This document shows, one piece after another, positions 24,930 to 35,373 of a stretch of 64,000 nucleotides of DNA. The stretch comes from Arthrinium phaeospermum. Lineage: Eukaryota > Ascomycota > Sordariomycetes > Amphisphaeriales > Apiosporaceae. Where the stretch lies: contig QYRS01000012.1 in assembly GCA_006503535.1 (NCBI GenBank), positions 1,116,001 through 1,180,000 of the forward strand, written 5' to 3'. The number at the start of each line of letters is the position of its first letter. Positions within the stretch are counted from its first letter, which is position 1. The translations under genes and the position numbers were made by a program. The notes beneath the pieces were generated by a model that worked only from the letters and a program-made list of their open reading frames with translations, was not told the origin of the DNA and did no database searches.

Positions 24930-26917
24930 ATGAAACGATCAGCAACCTCCGTCACCATCACAGATCCCCTGGTCAAATACCAGAGCCTTCTGGCAACGGG
25001 TTATTACTGCCCCGATCCAGCGCAGCATCGACTGGCAATCCACCTCCAGAAGATCTACAAACGGCTGAAGGACTACTCGCCTTCGGTCGAATATGGGGCC
25101 AGGCTGAAAGCGATATCCAGCACGTTGGATGAGTCGCGGCGGAATCGGGAGGGCAGCTCTGCACTCGCGGCGGCGAATCACCCTATCCGTAGGAACCCGC
25201 TGTTTTCCCGTTTCTTTGCCAGCGCAGAAGACCGAGACAGTCTCGCCTTGACGAGGGTCCTGGCCGGCCATGAGGCCGCCATACAGATCAACTCGCCCCG
25301 CGTCTCTTCTTGTCCGGCGAGGTGGGCACGGGCAAGTCCATGCTGCTAGACCTCCTCGCGGACGGCTTGCCCACGAGCCGGAAGAAGCGGTGGCATTTCA
25401 ACACATTCATGCTGTATACGCTGTCGCAACTGGAGACGTACAGGAAGTCCCACCCGCAGGCTGGTGGCGGCAACCAGCAGTACTCACTACTGTGGATGGC
25501 AAGAGAGATGATTGAAAAGTCCCCGATTCTGTTCCTGGACGAGTTCCAGTTTCCCGACAGGGCCGCGAGCAAAATTCTCAGCAACCTGTTCACCGCGTTC
25601 TTTCAGCTCGGCGGTGTGCTGGTCGCCTCGTCGAACCGCATGCCCGAGGACCTCGAAAAGGCCACGGGGTTCGAATATACCTCTCCTCCACCCGGCGGCG
25701 CCGGCTTTCTAGGTCAGATGCTTGGCTTCGGCAAGAGCCGGAGCAGGGGAAGAGGAGAGTTATTGGCACCTCTAGCGACTTTTCCAACTTTCTCGAAGTG
25801 CTCAAAGCGCGTTGCGAATTCTGGCAGATGGAGGGGGGCAAGGACTGGCGAAGACGGGAAATGCAGGAACCCGAGGGGAATGATCTTCGACTGAAAAGCA
25901 CCACGACAGATACGGGAAAAGGAGACGTCACCGAGGACACCCAGGGCACGGGTTATTTACCTGAGGATGAACCGGTCTCAACAGAAGAAAACATTGCAAT
26001 ACCTCGTAACTACGCTTACTGAATGAGTGCGATGGCACAGACTGGACAGCATCGTTAGAGGCGGCGCCATGGAAGCCGTCGACGCTCACTGTATATGGCC
26101 GGACGGTTCACGTCCCACAACAACACGACGGAGTGACATATTGGAAGTTCCACGATCTGGTCTCGACCTATGGGCCAGCCGACTACATAACCATGGCATC
26201 GACCTTCCACACGTTCATCATCGACGAGATCCCGGTCCTGACGATCCTCAAGAAGAATGAAGCCCGGCGTTTAATCACCCTCCTAGACGCCCTCTACGAA
26301 GCCCGCTGCAAACTCCACGTGCGGGCCGCTGTCGGCCCAGACGACCTCTTCTTCCCCGAAGCCAAAGCCGGGCCCGCCGCAGACGGCCAAGGGGAGAACC
26401 AGAACCGCGTAGACTCGGACGCCATCCTGCCGAGACCATCGCCGAAGTCTACCAGGACACCACGTCCCCGTTCCGCCCCAACATCTCGTCATACACCGAC
26501 CCCGACCCGGACCACCAGGACTCCGACTTCGGCATCTCGCCCGCCGCGTCCCGGCTCGACTTCAGCAACACGGGCGCCTTCACCGGCGAGGACGAGCGCT
26601 TCGCGTACAAGCGCGCCGCCAGCCGGCTCTGGGAGCTCTGCGGCGCGCAGTGGCACGCCCGGGACGGCGACGACTGGTGGCAGCCCCTGCCGCTCGAGGC
26701 GCGGCATTGGGAGCAAGGGCCGGCCTCGACGCCGCTTTCGTCGTCGAGGGGCGGTGGACGGAAAGACGGGGTAAAGGGTGATGTGAGAATGGGTGAGACC
26801 GTGGAACTGGAAGAACCGGCCGGGCTTCAGAGGCTGAGGGTTCAGGAAATGAAGAATGCCCTTTCAGGGGATAATGATACCCAGGCGAGGGATTCAGGTG
26901 TAAAGAGTTCACAGTGA
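24930..26917 (+). CDS. AFG1: AFG1/LACE1-family mitochondrial AAA ATPase (frameshifted)
   Basis: An AAA ATPase of the Afg1/LACE1 family, a mitochondrial protein that promotes turnover of respiratory-chain subunits. The N-terminal conserved motif DPLVKYQSLLATGYYCPD is followed by Walker A (SGEVGTGKSMLLD, near 25313-25351), Walker B (PILFLDEFQF) and a sensor-like VASSNRMPEDL. The C-terminal half contains CDGTDWTASLEAAPW, TFIIDEIPVL and KRAASRLWELC. The frame changes near 25302, 25748, 26015 and 26431. At 25302 (PR|GLFLSGEVG) and 26431 (LP|ETIAEVYQ) one G missing from a G pair restores the family sequence. No spliceable introns explain the shifts. The start at 24930 is chosen because family similarity begins at residue 11; an upstream GTG-initiated extension is implausible. 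The C-terminal tail (after residue ~600) is hydrophilic and variable. Confidence 0.9.
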
Positions 26918-27509
26918 TGGATCGAAGTCATATTCAGTATATACATGCTAGACCGTTTGCGACATTTCAAGGCACGAATCATCGGATCTTTCGATTTGCA
27001 AGGGTCATTTCCAAAACGATTGAGTAGAGTGGATAGTTTTACTGTATTTATCGTTTATCTCGTCTGATAGACTTCTGGAAAGCTCTTCTTCTCGCAGCCT
27101 TCTTCAGTTTTTGCGATGTATATGGATTATACTCTGCAGAGTAGCATCTTGTAAAAAACCCTAAGGGTCGCCCAGTCCGTCATACTTTTATGCATGTACG
27201 ATGTTGTGCCTGCTCTGCGCCAAACCTCCTATTTCTCAAGGAGACATCTACCTGACTTGGGTAAAGATTAGGCAATCTAGTCTCGTTGCCTGGAGCCGTG
27301 CGCCTTCCGATACACAGTTATATAGACGACATGGCCCCATCATAGTAAGCAAGCGCATCGACCGCTTGCCCATATCGGATCATCAGGTGGATTTTGTTCT
27401 TCGTTTCTTCCCAATTGGCGTGTAGCATCAACCCCTTACCACTACTACTCGTTGGCATGTCTTCTGTTCGCGTCGCTTCGTTATGCTTCGTCGTGTGATC
27501 TTTCCATTT
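26918..27509. other. Convergent intergenic region
   Basis: This separates the 3-prime ends of AFG1 (plus) and the Dmo2-like gene (minus). No gene is recognised, only short frames without homology. Confidence 0.5.
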
Positions 27510-28077
27510 CTACATGAACATTCGCCATATGCCCAACCACGCGAGTCCCACGCTTGTAGCAGTGATGCCGAACTTCCGGCTCCGCATGCCGAATCTGGAG
27601 CCCGAGGCCAGGATCTTGGCCTGTTGGCGTTCGAGTTGATTCATGCCGGACCAGTAGGAGTAGGCCGAGAGGCCGAGGAATGCGCCGCCGCCTATTTCAG
27701 AAAAATTGCTGTCAGTCATTGCGTTCCAGCCTCTTTGCGCGCAAACCATTGGTGTCGCTAGCGCAGCAAGAGCTGGCCTCCGGGTCCCCAGAGAGGAGCA
27801 GTTTCGTACCTGTCACACGACACGACATGCAGTCCTTGTCCCGGCTTGGTTGCTGCTGCTGGCGGGAGGGGGCGTCGCTCGAGCGCGGGTTGGAAGGGAG
27901 TGAGGAAGGAGGAGGAGGATGGGGAGGAGAGGAAACATTATCATTGCGAAAAAGAGCAAAGAACTTACCAACCACGCGACACGGCGTGCAGTCGTCGCCC
28001 CGGTCGGCTTTGAGGAGATCCTGAAGCTTCTCGGGCTTCTCGAGCGCGTGAACGCTGGGGGTATTGTTGCCAGCCAT
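27510..28077 (-). CDS. Dmo2/DMAC1-like small membrane protein (DUF4536), two possible splice forms
   Basis: A 96-residue protein when spliced with intron 27692-27968. Exon 1 (27969-28077) begins MAGNNTPSVHALEKPEKLQ and ends DDCTPCRVVG; the last exon (27510-27691) begins GGAFLGLSAYSYWSGM and ends near LGIWRMFM. The layout CxxCRV-G followed by two short hydrophobic helices is typical of the DUF4536 family, which in animals includes DMAC1, an assembly factor for the distal membrane arm of complex I in the inner mitochondrial membrane. Unusually, the intron contains a second copy of the module (KDCMSCRVTG at about 27811-27843), also directly followed by a donor (GTACGA at 27809) in the same phase. 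Using it would keep the frame and insert 53 mostly low-complexity residues. The short form matches family length best. Confidence 0.8.
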
Positions 28078-28491
28078 TGTGTGTACACCAGGTGCTACAA
28101 TTTGGACCGGGAGGATTTCGGCGCAAAACACTATCGCAAAGGCAAGGCTTTCGTAGATCTCCTCGATGTAGTTCACGGCGGGATATCGAACAAAAGTAAA
28201 ATAAAGGTATGACCTAGGCTGACGACTGCCCACATTTTGTTTTAGAGTGGAGCGCTGCTGTTTGCAAGGATTAAGATACAGAGAGACTCGGCCCCACCTC
28301 CGTCCGCACGCCGGCTCTCGTCCTACTCCCTAGCTACAACTAATACATGATGCCGACATCTCGGCTCTCCATCACCACCTAATCACACAGTTTCCTTTAC
28401 TGCAGTCCTCCGAAGTAAGTATTAAAAATCTCGATTCCTTCGCCTCCGCGTCCCAATTTCTTTCGGGGCTTCTCCCATTGCCAGCATACTT
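28078..28491. other. Intergenic, upstream of the Dmo2-like gene
   Basis: About 400 bases between the start of the Dmo2-like gene and the stop of the exonuclease gene, both on the minus strand. It should hold the promoter of the former and the 3-prime UTR of the latter. No other feature is seen. Confidence 0.5.
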
Positions 28492-29326
28492 CTAGTAATA
28501 CTCCAATGTCGGAGGAGCTCGAGCCCTGTCAGGGCCATGCGGGTTGTATGTGGCGCTCTGCGACTCCCGAATCCGGGAGTCGGTGGCGCTGCGAAGCCTG
28601 GGTCTCCAGACCGCGGCGATCTTACTGTCGTACAGCTCCCAGAGCCGCGGAAGGAACGTGACGTCCGCCACGCAGTAGTCCTTGAGCTCCTGCGCGAGAG
28701 GTCGCTGGTTGAAGACCTCGTAGTTCCCGCCCTTCTCCGGGTGGAAAAGGGCGAGGCCCCTCTCCTTGCCTTGGGACCAGGCTCGCTTCTCGGCCGGGCC
28801 CAGGCCCAGGTCCCGCTCAATACACCTAGAGAGGCCGTTCACGAACCGGCGGCCGCCGTACGAGCGGCCGGCGAGTTCCATCAGCTGGAGGTCCGTGATG
28901 CCGCGCAGCCGGATTCCATAATGGCTGAACAGCGCATCCGAGTCGTTTCGTACGTCGAAGAAGACCTTCTGGGTGGTCTCGGACTCCAGCACATCCTTGA
29001 GTGAGCGATTGCTCTTCGAGCCAGGGGTGGTGAAGGCGGTGGACTTCATGGTATATATGTCGAAAAGGTAGGTTGTTTTTCAGTGGGGCTACAAATAGCT
29101 GCATGATGGGAAATTATGCCGTCTCGCGATAACTTGACGCCCTCTAGGTCGACATATAGAGAGGGAGGATTGTCTGGAAGATCGATGATCTTGTCGAGAA
29201 ACTCGGCCACGGCTTTCTTGGTATCGACCCAGACAATAAGATTCCCACTGTTCCTACCTGGCCAGTGGTAGCTGTAAGGCCAGAGATTGACGATGACGTG
29301 GTGTTTCTGGACACTGTCGATGCCAT
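28492..29326 (-). CDS. 3-prime to 5-prime exonuclease, RNase D-like DEDDy family (frameshifted)
   Basis: A DnaQ/RNase D-fold exonuclease of a fungal subfamily. ExoI is SLYVDLEGV (D and E metal ligands), ExoII is FFDVRNDSDALF, and ExoIII is DYCVADVTFL, where Tyr and Asp match the DEDDy pattern. Between ExoII and ExoIII lie ITDLQLMELA and GLSRCIERDLGL. The frame changes near 29250 (N-terminal part to IVWVDTKKAVAE), 29109 (LSRDGIIS to IMQLFVAP) and 29078 (VAPLK to TYLFDIYTMK). The last two are repaired by removing one base from a CCC and an AAAAA run, so sequencing or assembly error is likely. I place the start at the ATG at 29326 (MASTVSRNTTSS), but the N terminus is uncertain. The substrate, RNA or DNA, cannot be told. 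Confidence 0.8.
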
Positions 29327-30009
29327 GTCTGCTTGTTGCTGGCTTGGCTTGGTGGTTCCTCCTGGCTACAAGAAAAAAATGAACAAAATTGACTGTGTTA
29401 TGGCAACTCAATATATAGTCACACGAGGGCCTTACGATTGGTGTGGTATGCCTTGACAGAGCGGGCGAGGTCAAAGGGGTGAACTCAATCGTCAACAGCG
29501 TTTTCCGAGAACATCTGTGTGCCCATATCTCAGGTGCTGAGGCACAAGGGATCCTAGCGAAACTCAGTCTATATATTTTGGACGGTTCGTGTCCTTTACC
29601 TATGGGCGAAGCTCAAACATCGCCATGGCGCAAAGTAATTGTATGTCGGTCTCCCCAACGCAGCGGGGTAATCACAAGTTCGCAAGAAGTATCCGCGGCA
29701 GTTGAGGCACAGTGGTATGTCAAATCAAGCAGGCTGCATATAGTTCGGTTTGGTTGAAGAGAGCGTCGTCTTATGTGGAGGTAGATGCGGTGTAAGTGCT
29801 CAACCCCAGGTAATACACTGGATGACACAGCAGCACAATGAAATGTCCTCACTTTCACGAGGTGTTACTTTCAGTGACTTCTGCATACTACCTATTCACA
29901 TTAAGACTAAAATATTGGCACGAAGGGCAAGCAGACAACCCAAAATGGAGGTATATCATAGGGTAAGATGATCGCCGAGCATACATCGGAACCATAAGAA
30001 CAAGACGAG
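29327..30009. other. Intergenic upstream of the exonuclease gene
   Basis: Probable promoter of the exonuclease gene plus unassigned sequence. Short open frames (up to about 100 codons) show no recognisable family. Confidence 0.45.
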
Positions 30010-30092
30010 TCTCATTTAGCTTAATGGTCAAGCACGTCGACATTGAACACTCAGCAGTCAAAGCGGATATCGGTTCGAATCCGGTAATGAGC
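30010..30092 (+). tRNA. tRNA-like element, anticodon not assignable (possible pseudo-tRNA)
   Basis: Three arms of a tRNA cloverleaf can be drawn: an acceptor stem CTCATT/AATGAG, a D arm GCTT-AATGGTC-AAGC preceded by TA, and a T arm ATCGG-TTCGAAT-CCGGT. Between the D and T arms are 35 bases where 23 would be normal, and I could not find a five-base-pair anticodon stem with a proper loop, even allowing a short intron. It may be a degenerate tRNA, a transferred mitochondrial tRNA (the D arm resembles organellar ones) or a tRNA damaged by an insertion. Confidence 0.45.
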
Positions 30093-30629
30093 CTGTTTCC
30101 ATCTTTTTGCTGCTTTTCTCCTCGACTATTCTGTGCTTTTTACGAAGTCTACGGGAAGGCAAACAAGAAGTATGTCGCCTTTGAATATCGCCACCGGGAA
30201 TCCGGTCATTTTGCTACTAACATCCCTCATGGCCTTCTAGTTGTTGTGGGCTCCAATATCTACAACTCCAGAAGATGCCATATGCTTAGAAGGGCTGCGG
30301 AAATATACACAAGAAACCCATATCATATTCCGATGGTTTACATTCTCTAGGTACTTATGTCGTAATTCAGAATCTGCATAGACTTGATATTCCGTGATAC
30401 TTGAGGCAAACTAGATCGCATATTCAGCAGGAGATGGCAAATCCTTTGAAGGGACCACAAACTTCAAGGCGTGCACAATGAAAATAATCACGACAAGTGT
30501 AGGACATCAGACATTAGAAATATAGAGTATTGTATTGTCAGAACCCATATGGAAATGGATTACAGCTTAAAGTTGCCACTGGAAAGGGCTTTCGCGTCTC
30601 TGGCCTTATTACCCTCCATGTCGAGCACT
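30093..30629. other. Intergenic, 3-prime flank of MPP10
   Basis: Moderately AT-rich sequence after the tRNA-like element and before the MPP10 stop codon. No gene is recognised. Confidence 0.5.
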
Positions 30630-32663
30630 TCACCCCTTCTTGTTGATGACCCGAACGCCGCCCTTCTTGAGGTCCGCGATGGTATCCTTCTTCGCCTGGG
30701 CCTTGCCGCCGAGGGGCCTCCGGTCGCTGCCGCCGGCCTTGCGTATCCGCTCCTTCTCGCGCCTGTGTCGCCTGGCCTTCTCCTCCCGGCTGAGCTCCTG
30801 CTTCGCCATGGGCAGGCCACTCTTCTCCACGATCTCACCCTTCTCGGCGGTGTCCCTGCCGGCCTTGTATATCTCCTGGGGCGCAAGGGTCTGATCGCCG
30901 CCGCTCACGCCTTGAGCAGTGGCAGGCTGGGCGTTTCCATGCTGACCGTCGCGACATCCGCGACGACGGTAAGAGAAGGTGCCACGGGCTTGGGCTTGTA
31001 GCCAGCTGCTGAGAGCATCGAGTTTGCCGCAGATCTCCCTCCACATTCCCTCCAGCTCCTTCTCCTCTTTGGCGGTCTTCTCGTCAGCTTTGCTAACGTA
31101 GCTGTCGGGGTTGGTGTTCTTGATGTGCTCCTCCTCGTACAACTCCGCAAGACTTTGCTTGTTCTTGGTGTCGTCGAGTTCGACCAGGCCCCTTCTATTG
31201 GCATTCGGGTCCAAAGAATCCGGCCGTCTGCGGATGACCTCATCGAAGTCTTGTGCTATTATGCGGCGCTTGATCATATCTTCTATGCTCTCGCTGATTT
31301 CTGTTGTGATGACCGGTACAGGCTTGCCAGCATGCTCATAGTCAAGGTCCTCGTCCAGAAGGGAATGCTTCGGCCTATCGGCCGCGCTTGCTTCACCTGA
31401 AAGAACCCACTTCTCACCTACGTTGGCAGCTTCTAATCGGCGAATCTCTTCGGCGAGCTTAGCTTGCTTCCGTTCGTGAGCCGATCTCCGGGCTTTGGGA
31501 TCGCCAGGATCGACGTCAGATAGGCCGTCTTCAGAATCGCTATGCTCCGACTCATCCTCGAAGAGGTCGCGGCGAGCTGTGGCCATGGCAGTCTCAATCT
31601 CGGCCTCACCTGGTTCGGTATACCGGGGCTGTCTAGGTTTCCGCGGCTTGCCATCCTTGCCCTTCTTTGCAGGAGGCGCAAAAAAATCCTTATAGTAAAC
31701 ATCGTTGGCATTCATGTCGCCGTCCATGTCATCGTCGTCCACATCGTCCATGGCTTCTTCGTCGCTTTCCTTCGGGGCATCCAGATCCATATTGCCAAAG
31801 GTTGGGCCATCATCTTCCTCTTCATCGTCGTCGTCTTCCTCCTCTACCAGATTCGTCGTCTTCTGATTTCTTAGGTTTGGTGCCTTTGCTACCTGGTTTT
31901 GTAGCGAATGGGTCGCCGTGCCAGTCAACCTCGTCTTCCTCGTCGCTTGCTGCGTCGGTGTTCGGGTCCGCGCGGGCATCTTGGCTCTCAAACCACTGAG
32001 TTTGCTTGTTGAAATCATCAATAGAGAAGAAGCCGTCGTTAAGGCCATTGGGATCTTCCACGAGGGGCTCTGCTTCTTCCTGTCCTCCTCATCCTCCTCG
32101 TCGTCGTCCTCTTCGCCATCAAGTCTACGTCGTCCATATCAGCCTCCAGGTCGTCCATGTCAGCCTCGTCGAACGAAACCTCGTTCTCGTCCTCGTCTTC
32201 CTCGATGTCGCCATCTGAGCCGCTGATCTCTTCTTCTGAAAAGGCTCTGGGTCTTCATCCTCAAGATCAGCCTCCGACAGCTCCTCGTCAGAACCTTGCT
32301 GGTGGATGCCATTGGTCTCAATTTGTTCGGCAGCCTCAAGTTCCTCGAGAGCGTCTTGGGAGTCCTCCAGTGCGCTGGCGATGATTCGTCGTGCTTGTTG
32401 CCAGATCTGGCCACTCTCAAACCCCTCGATGTGCAGTTTCCGAATTTTCAGGACGTTGACTTGACAAGCTGTAGCGATGCATTCGGAACGGAGGCATTGG
32501 GCTGGAGGAAGCCGTGGCGGTTGCCCGATTTGAGGGCCTCGAGCAAGGCCGTCGACATGACGAATGCGCCAGGCGTTCTCGAGGGATCGGCAAGGGCAGA
32601 TGAATGGCCAGAGATGTCGGGGTGTGAGTGAGAGTGTGGGAGGGTGCTAACACTTCCAGCCAT
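30630..32663 (-). CDS. MPP10: U3 snoRNP protein Mpp10 (multiply frameshifted)
   Basis: Component of the Mpp10-Imp3-Imp4 complex of the small-subunit processome, needed for early 18S rRNA processing in the nucleolus. Recognisable blocks in order are TLPHSHSHPDISGHSSALAD, VLKIRKLHIEGFES, a long acidic region, KWVLSGEASAADRPKHSLLD, ITTEISESIEDMIKRRI, KPKPVAPSLTVVADVAT, LAPQEIYKAGRDTAEKGE and the basic end ELSREEKARRHRREKERIRK through ADLKKGGVRVINKKG. They lie in different frames; shifts occur near 32456, 32240, 32120, 32070, 31848, 31001 and 30935. Those at 32456 and 32240 fit loss of one G from a pair. Between NASLQLVK and VLKIRKL some tens of residues present in relatives seem to be missing (from memory). 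The ATG at 32663 gives the family N terminus. It diverges from the AP-3 mu gene with about 400 bases between starts. Confidence 0.9.
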
Positions 32664-33062
32664 TGCTCTGGGTCTCAAGACGTTCCTGTCTGTAGGCGAA
32701 TCCTTCTCTCTTACTGCCTCTCTTTAGAGTTCGGATGGATTCCTCGATTGAGCCTTCAAAATTTCTGGGATAAAAAGTTTCAGTAGAGAGACTACCTACG
32801 ATAAGATAGAACCCCGCCAGAAATTGCCCATGGGCCAAGTTGATTGGCCACTAGAGTACTAGCCATAGTGGAGCTTTCCGCTCTCCAGGGTCTCAATTCC
32901 GCTCAGTCCTAGGCGGCCCAGGCTTTGGTTCGGTTGACGTCTTCAGCTAGCTGGCTCGCTGGGGCGGCCCAGTCTCGCTGCTCTCTGCCCCTCAGAGAAG
33001 CCCATCTAACCTGCCAGCCGAGTCTCCTTCAGCCTTACGATGCGATTCGCATCTCGGCCACC
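32664..33062. promoter_or_regulatory. Bidirectional promoter between MPP10 and AP-3 mu genes
   Basis: Only about 400 bases separate the two divergent start codons, so both promoters must share this DNA. Repeated GGCGGCCCAG (about 32912 and 32963) and GCTGGCTCGCTGGGGC-like blocks are visible, but no factor site can be assigned. Confidence 0.6.
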
Positions 33063-34733
33063 ATGAACGGCGTTATAGAGGCGCTACACATCTACGATGA
33101 GCACAAGTCAGTAAATTGATACCCCGAGTGTACTGGAGCCTCGCATTAACAAAGCTGCAGCCGCGCCATCCTGTCTCACACCTACACACGCGACCGCTAT
33201 CTGCATCCCACCTCCTGCCACTTTACCTAGAGCATCCAGCGCCGCGGCCGAACTTGATTTACCTATCCAATACGAATCCCCCCACACTAGTCTTCAGCCT
33301 CGTCCATGCAGATCTCCTATATCTAGCGACAAGCTCCTCGGAGATCGAACCCTTGCTGGTCCTTGAGTTTCTACACCGAGTCGTCGATGCGTTGGAGGAG
33401 TTTCTAGGCGCCCCTGTCTTGGCACACAAGATCGAGGCAAACTACGATGTGGTTGCTCAGCTTCTCACGGAGATGTGCGATGCTGGCACTGTCAGTACGA
33501 CGGAGCCCAACGCGTTGAGAGACGTGGTAGAGGTCGAAGGCCTTCTCGGCAAGTTCCTCGGAAGCTTGAGCTTGCCCAGCAAGGCACCCGGGCTTGGCAC
33601 GAGCTTCAACAGCCCGAGTGCCCCCTCTCTTCTAGCCCAGAATGCCCCTTCCTTGCCGTGGAGACGAGCCAACGTCCGGCATACCTCTAATGAGCTGTAC
33701 GCAGACGTGGTTGAGACCCTAACGGTTACATTGGCTCCTTCCGGGCGGCCCATAGCCGCCTTCGCGAACGGGACGATTGCATTCACGTCCAAGGTCTCGG
33801 GGGTTCCGGACATTGTACTGAGCATCACAGGGCCTTCTGGCAACACAACCTCGGTAGTATCATGGAATTGCCCGTTTTCCACCCTTGTGTGCGTCTCAAC
33901 CGCTGGAGAGATAATCCCGGAGAGCTGAGCTTCATTCCGCCAGATGGTCGCTTCATTCTTGCGGGATATGAAGTTGATCTTCTACCCTTTACCAATGGAA
34001 AAAGTGGCAGCTTAGGCTCTAATAACCTCAAGTTGCCCGTGACCATCGAAGTCAAGACCGGTTTGGGCTCAGCTGGATCCGAGTTCGAAGTTCGGGTCAA
34101 CATCAACAAGATGTTTGGTGCTTCGGGCAATGGGTGGATCTGGGCGAGGAGGAGCTGTCGGCGCCAGGCCTTTTGGCGGCCCGCACTCGGGCACGGCAGC
34201 ATCACCTACTATGCATGACTTGACTGTCTCGGTGCCATTGCCGGCAGATGTTAGAAACCTGTCCGATATTCGGCCGAGCAGGGGCGACGCAAGTTACAAC
34301 CCCGGCGATAAGTTCCTCGAGTGGCATATACCTCAAAAAGAACTTGCATCAGGGACGCCTTACTTCAGTCTGAAAGCAACAGTTTTGGGGCCATTGGCAG
34401 ATGACAGCACTGACGAGGACCCGAGTGGTTTTGGCTTTGGGAAGGACTATTCTTATGATGAGCCTTACCAGAGCAGTGCTGAGCCCACGGCAATTGGGAG
34501 CAAGCCGGCCTTGAAGACGACAAGGATGCAAAGAAGATTGCGCAGAACAAGATTCTAATGCCCAGCTCTGCATCAATCAGTTTCTCTGTCAAAGGCTGGA
34601 TACCAAGCGGCATCAAGATCGACGGGATCCAAGTCGACACGAAGCGGAGTCGTGACTGGGCGAGGGTGTTAAGCCTTATAAGGGGGTCAAATACCTGACT
34701 ATCAGTAAAGGGGGCATCGAGATTAGGTGCTAG
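33063..34733 (+). CDS. APM3: AP-3 complex subunit mu (frameshifted)
   Basis: Medium chain of the AP-3 adaptor, which sorts cargo from Golgi or endosome to the vacuole. The N-terminal longin domain starts MNGVIEALHIYDEH, and after an intron (33107-33160, GTCAGT donor, ATTAAC branch point) continues ILSHTYT, RPLSASHLLPLY and FLHRVVDALEEFLGAP. The C-terminal mu homology domain includes VRHTSNELYADVVETL, LPVFHPCVRLNRWRDNPG, SFIPPDGRFILAGYEVD and FEVRVNINKMFGASGNG, ending VKYLTISKGGIEIRC at 34733. The reading frame changes near 33188, 33842, 34133, 34495 and 34655. At 33842 one A missing from an AAA codon accounts for the change (SGKHNLGSIMEL). Every domain is present and in order, so the break pattern looks like sequencing error and not decay. 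Confidence 0.9.
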
Positions 34734-35373
34734 GCTTTTATCTCTGTGGACTTGGCATATGTATGCATTGCATGAGCCGGCGTTAGGACAGACCGTCCGG
34801 CTGCTACCTGTCGGCAATCTTGAATCAATAGACATTTTTCCAAAGCCAATGTTGCCCAACACAATTTTGCCGTGACAGACGAGAGCAGGCCACCGAGAAT
34901 ACAATATGCATACATACAAGACACCTGACGTTGTTGCTGCATGCAAGTACCAGGCGATGCGGAATTATACTAGTATGCATAGTAGTATATAACCCCGCAG
35001 CGCCGGTGACCCTCGGCGTTCGGGTGTGTGGGCCGTTACAGCGTGGGGTAGCTCTCCCTTCACCCAACAGTGACACAAGGGCGAGCTACCCCCCGGTCAA
35101 TGTACGAACGTTGAACCCCCAAGAAGGAAGTCGGGTTCCATAATTGGGGTCATGCTTTCAGCTGCTGCAATCGACTGATGCTCTCCCTCGTCTCCTTGTA
35201 CAACATCATTTCCTTCGCAAAAGGTCGTTTCCCCAACTTCCGTGCAAGTGAGAGCAGGTTGGCCGGTGCTGCTTCTGACTGCAAGAAAACAACAAGCTTC
35301 AACGAACTCGGCATTATCGGGCAATGGGCATCATGTCCGCTCGTCCGTCGAGAGTAAGCGATATGGCTCCAGC
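34734..35373. other. Intergenic upstream of MCT1
   Basis: Three-prime flank of the AP-3 mu gene and promoter or leader of MCT1. The frame in phase with MCT1 is open back to 35242 (RKQQASTNSALSGNGHHVRSS), so part of the mitochondrial presequence may lie here. Confidence 0.45.
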
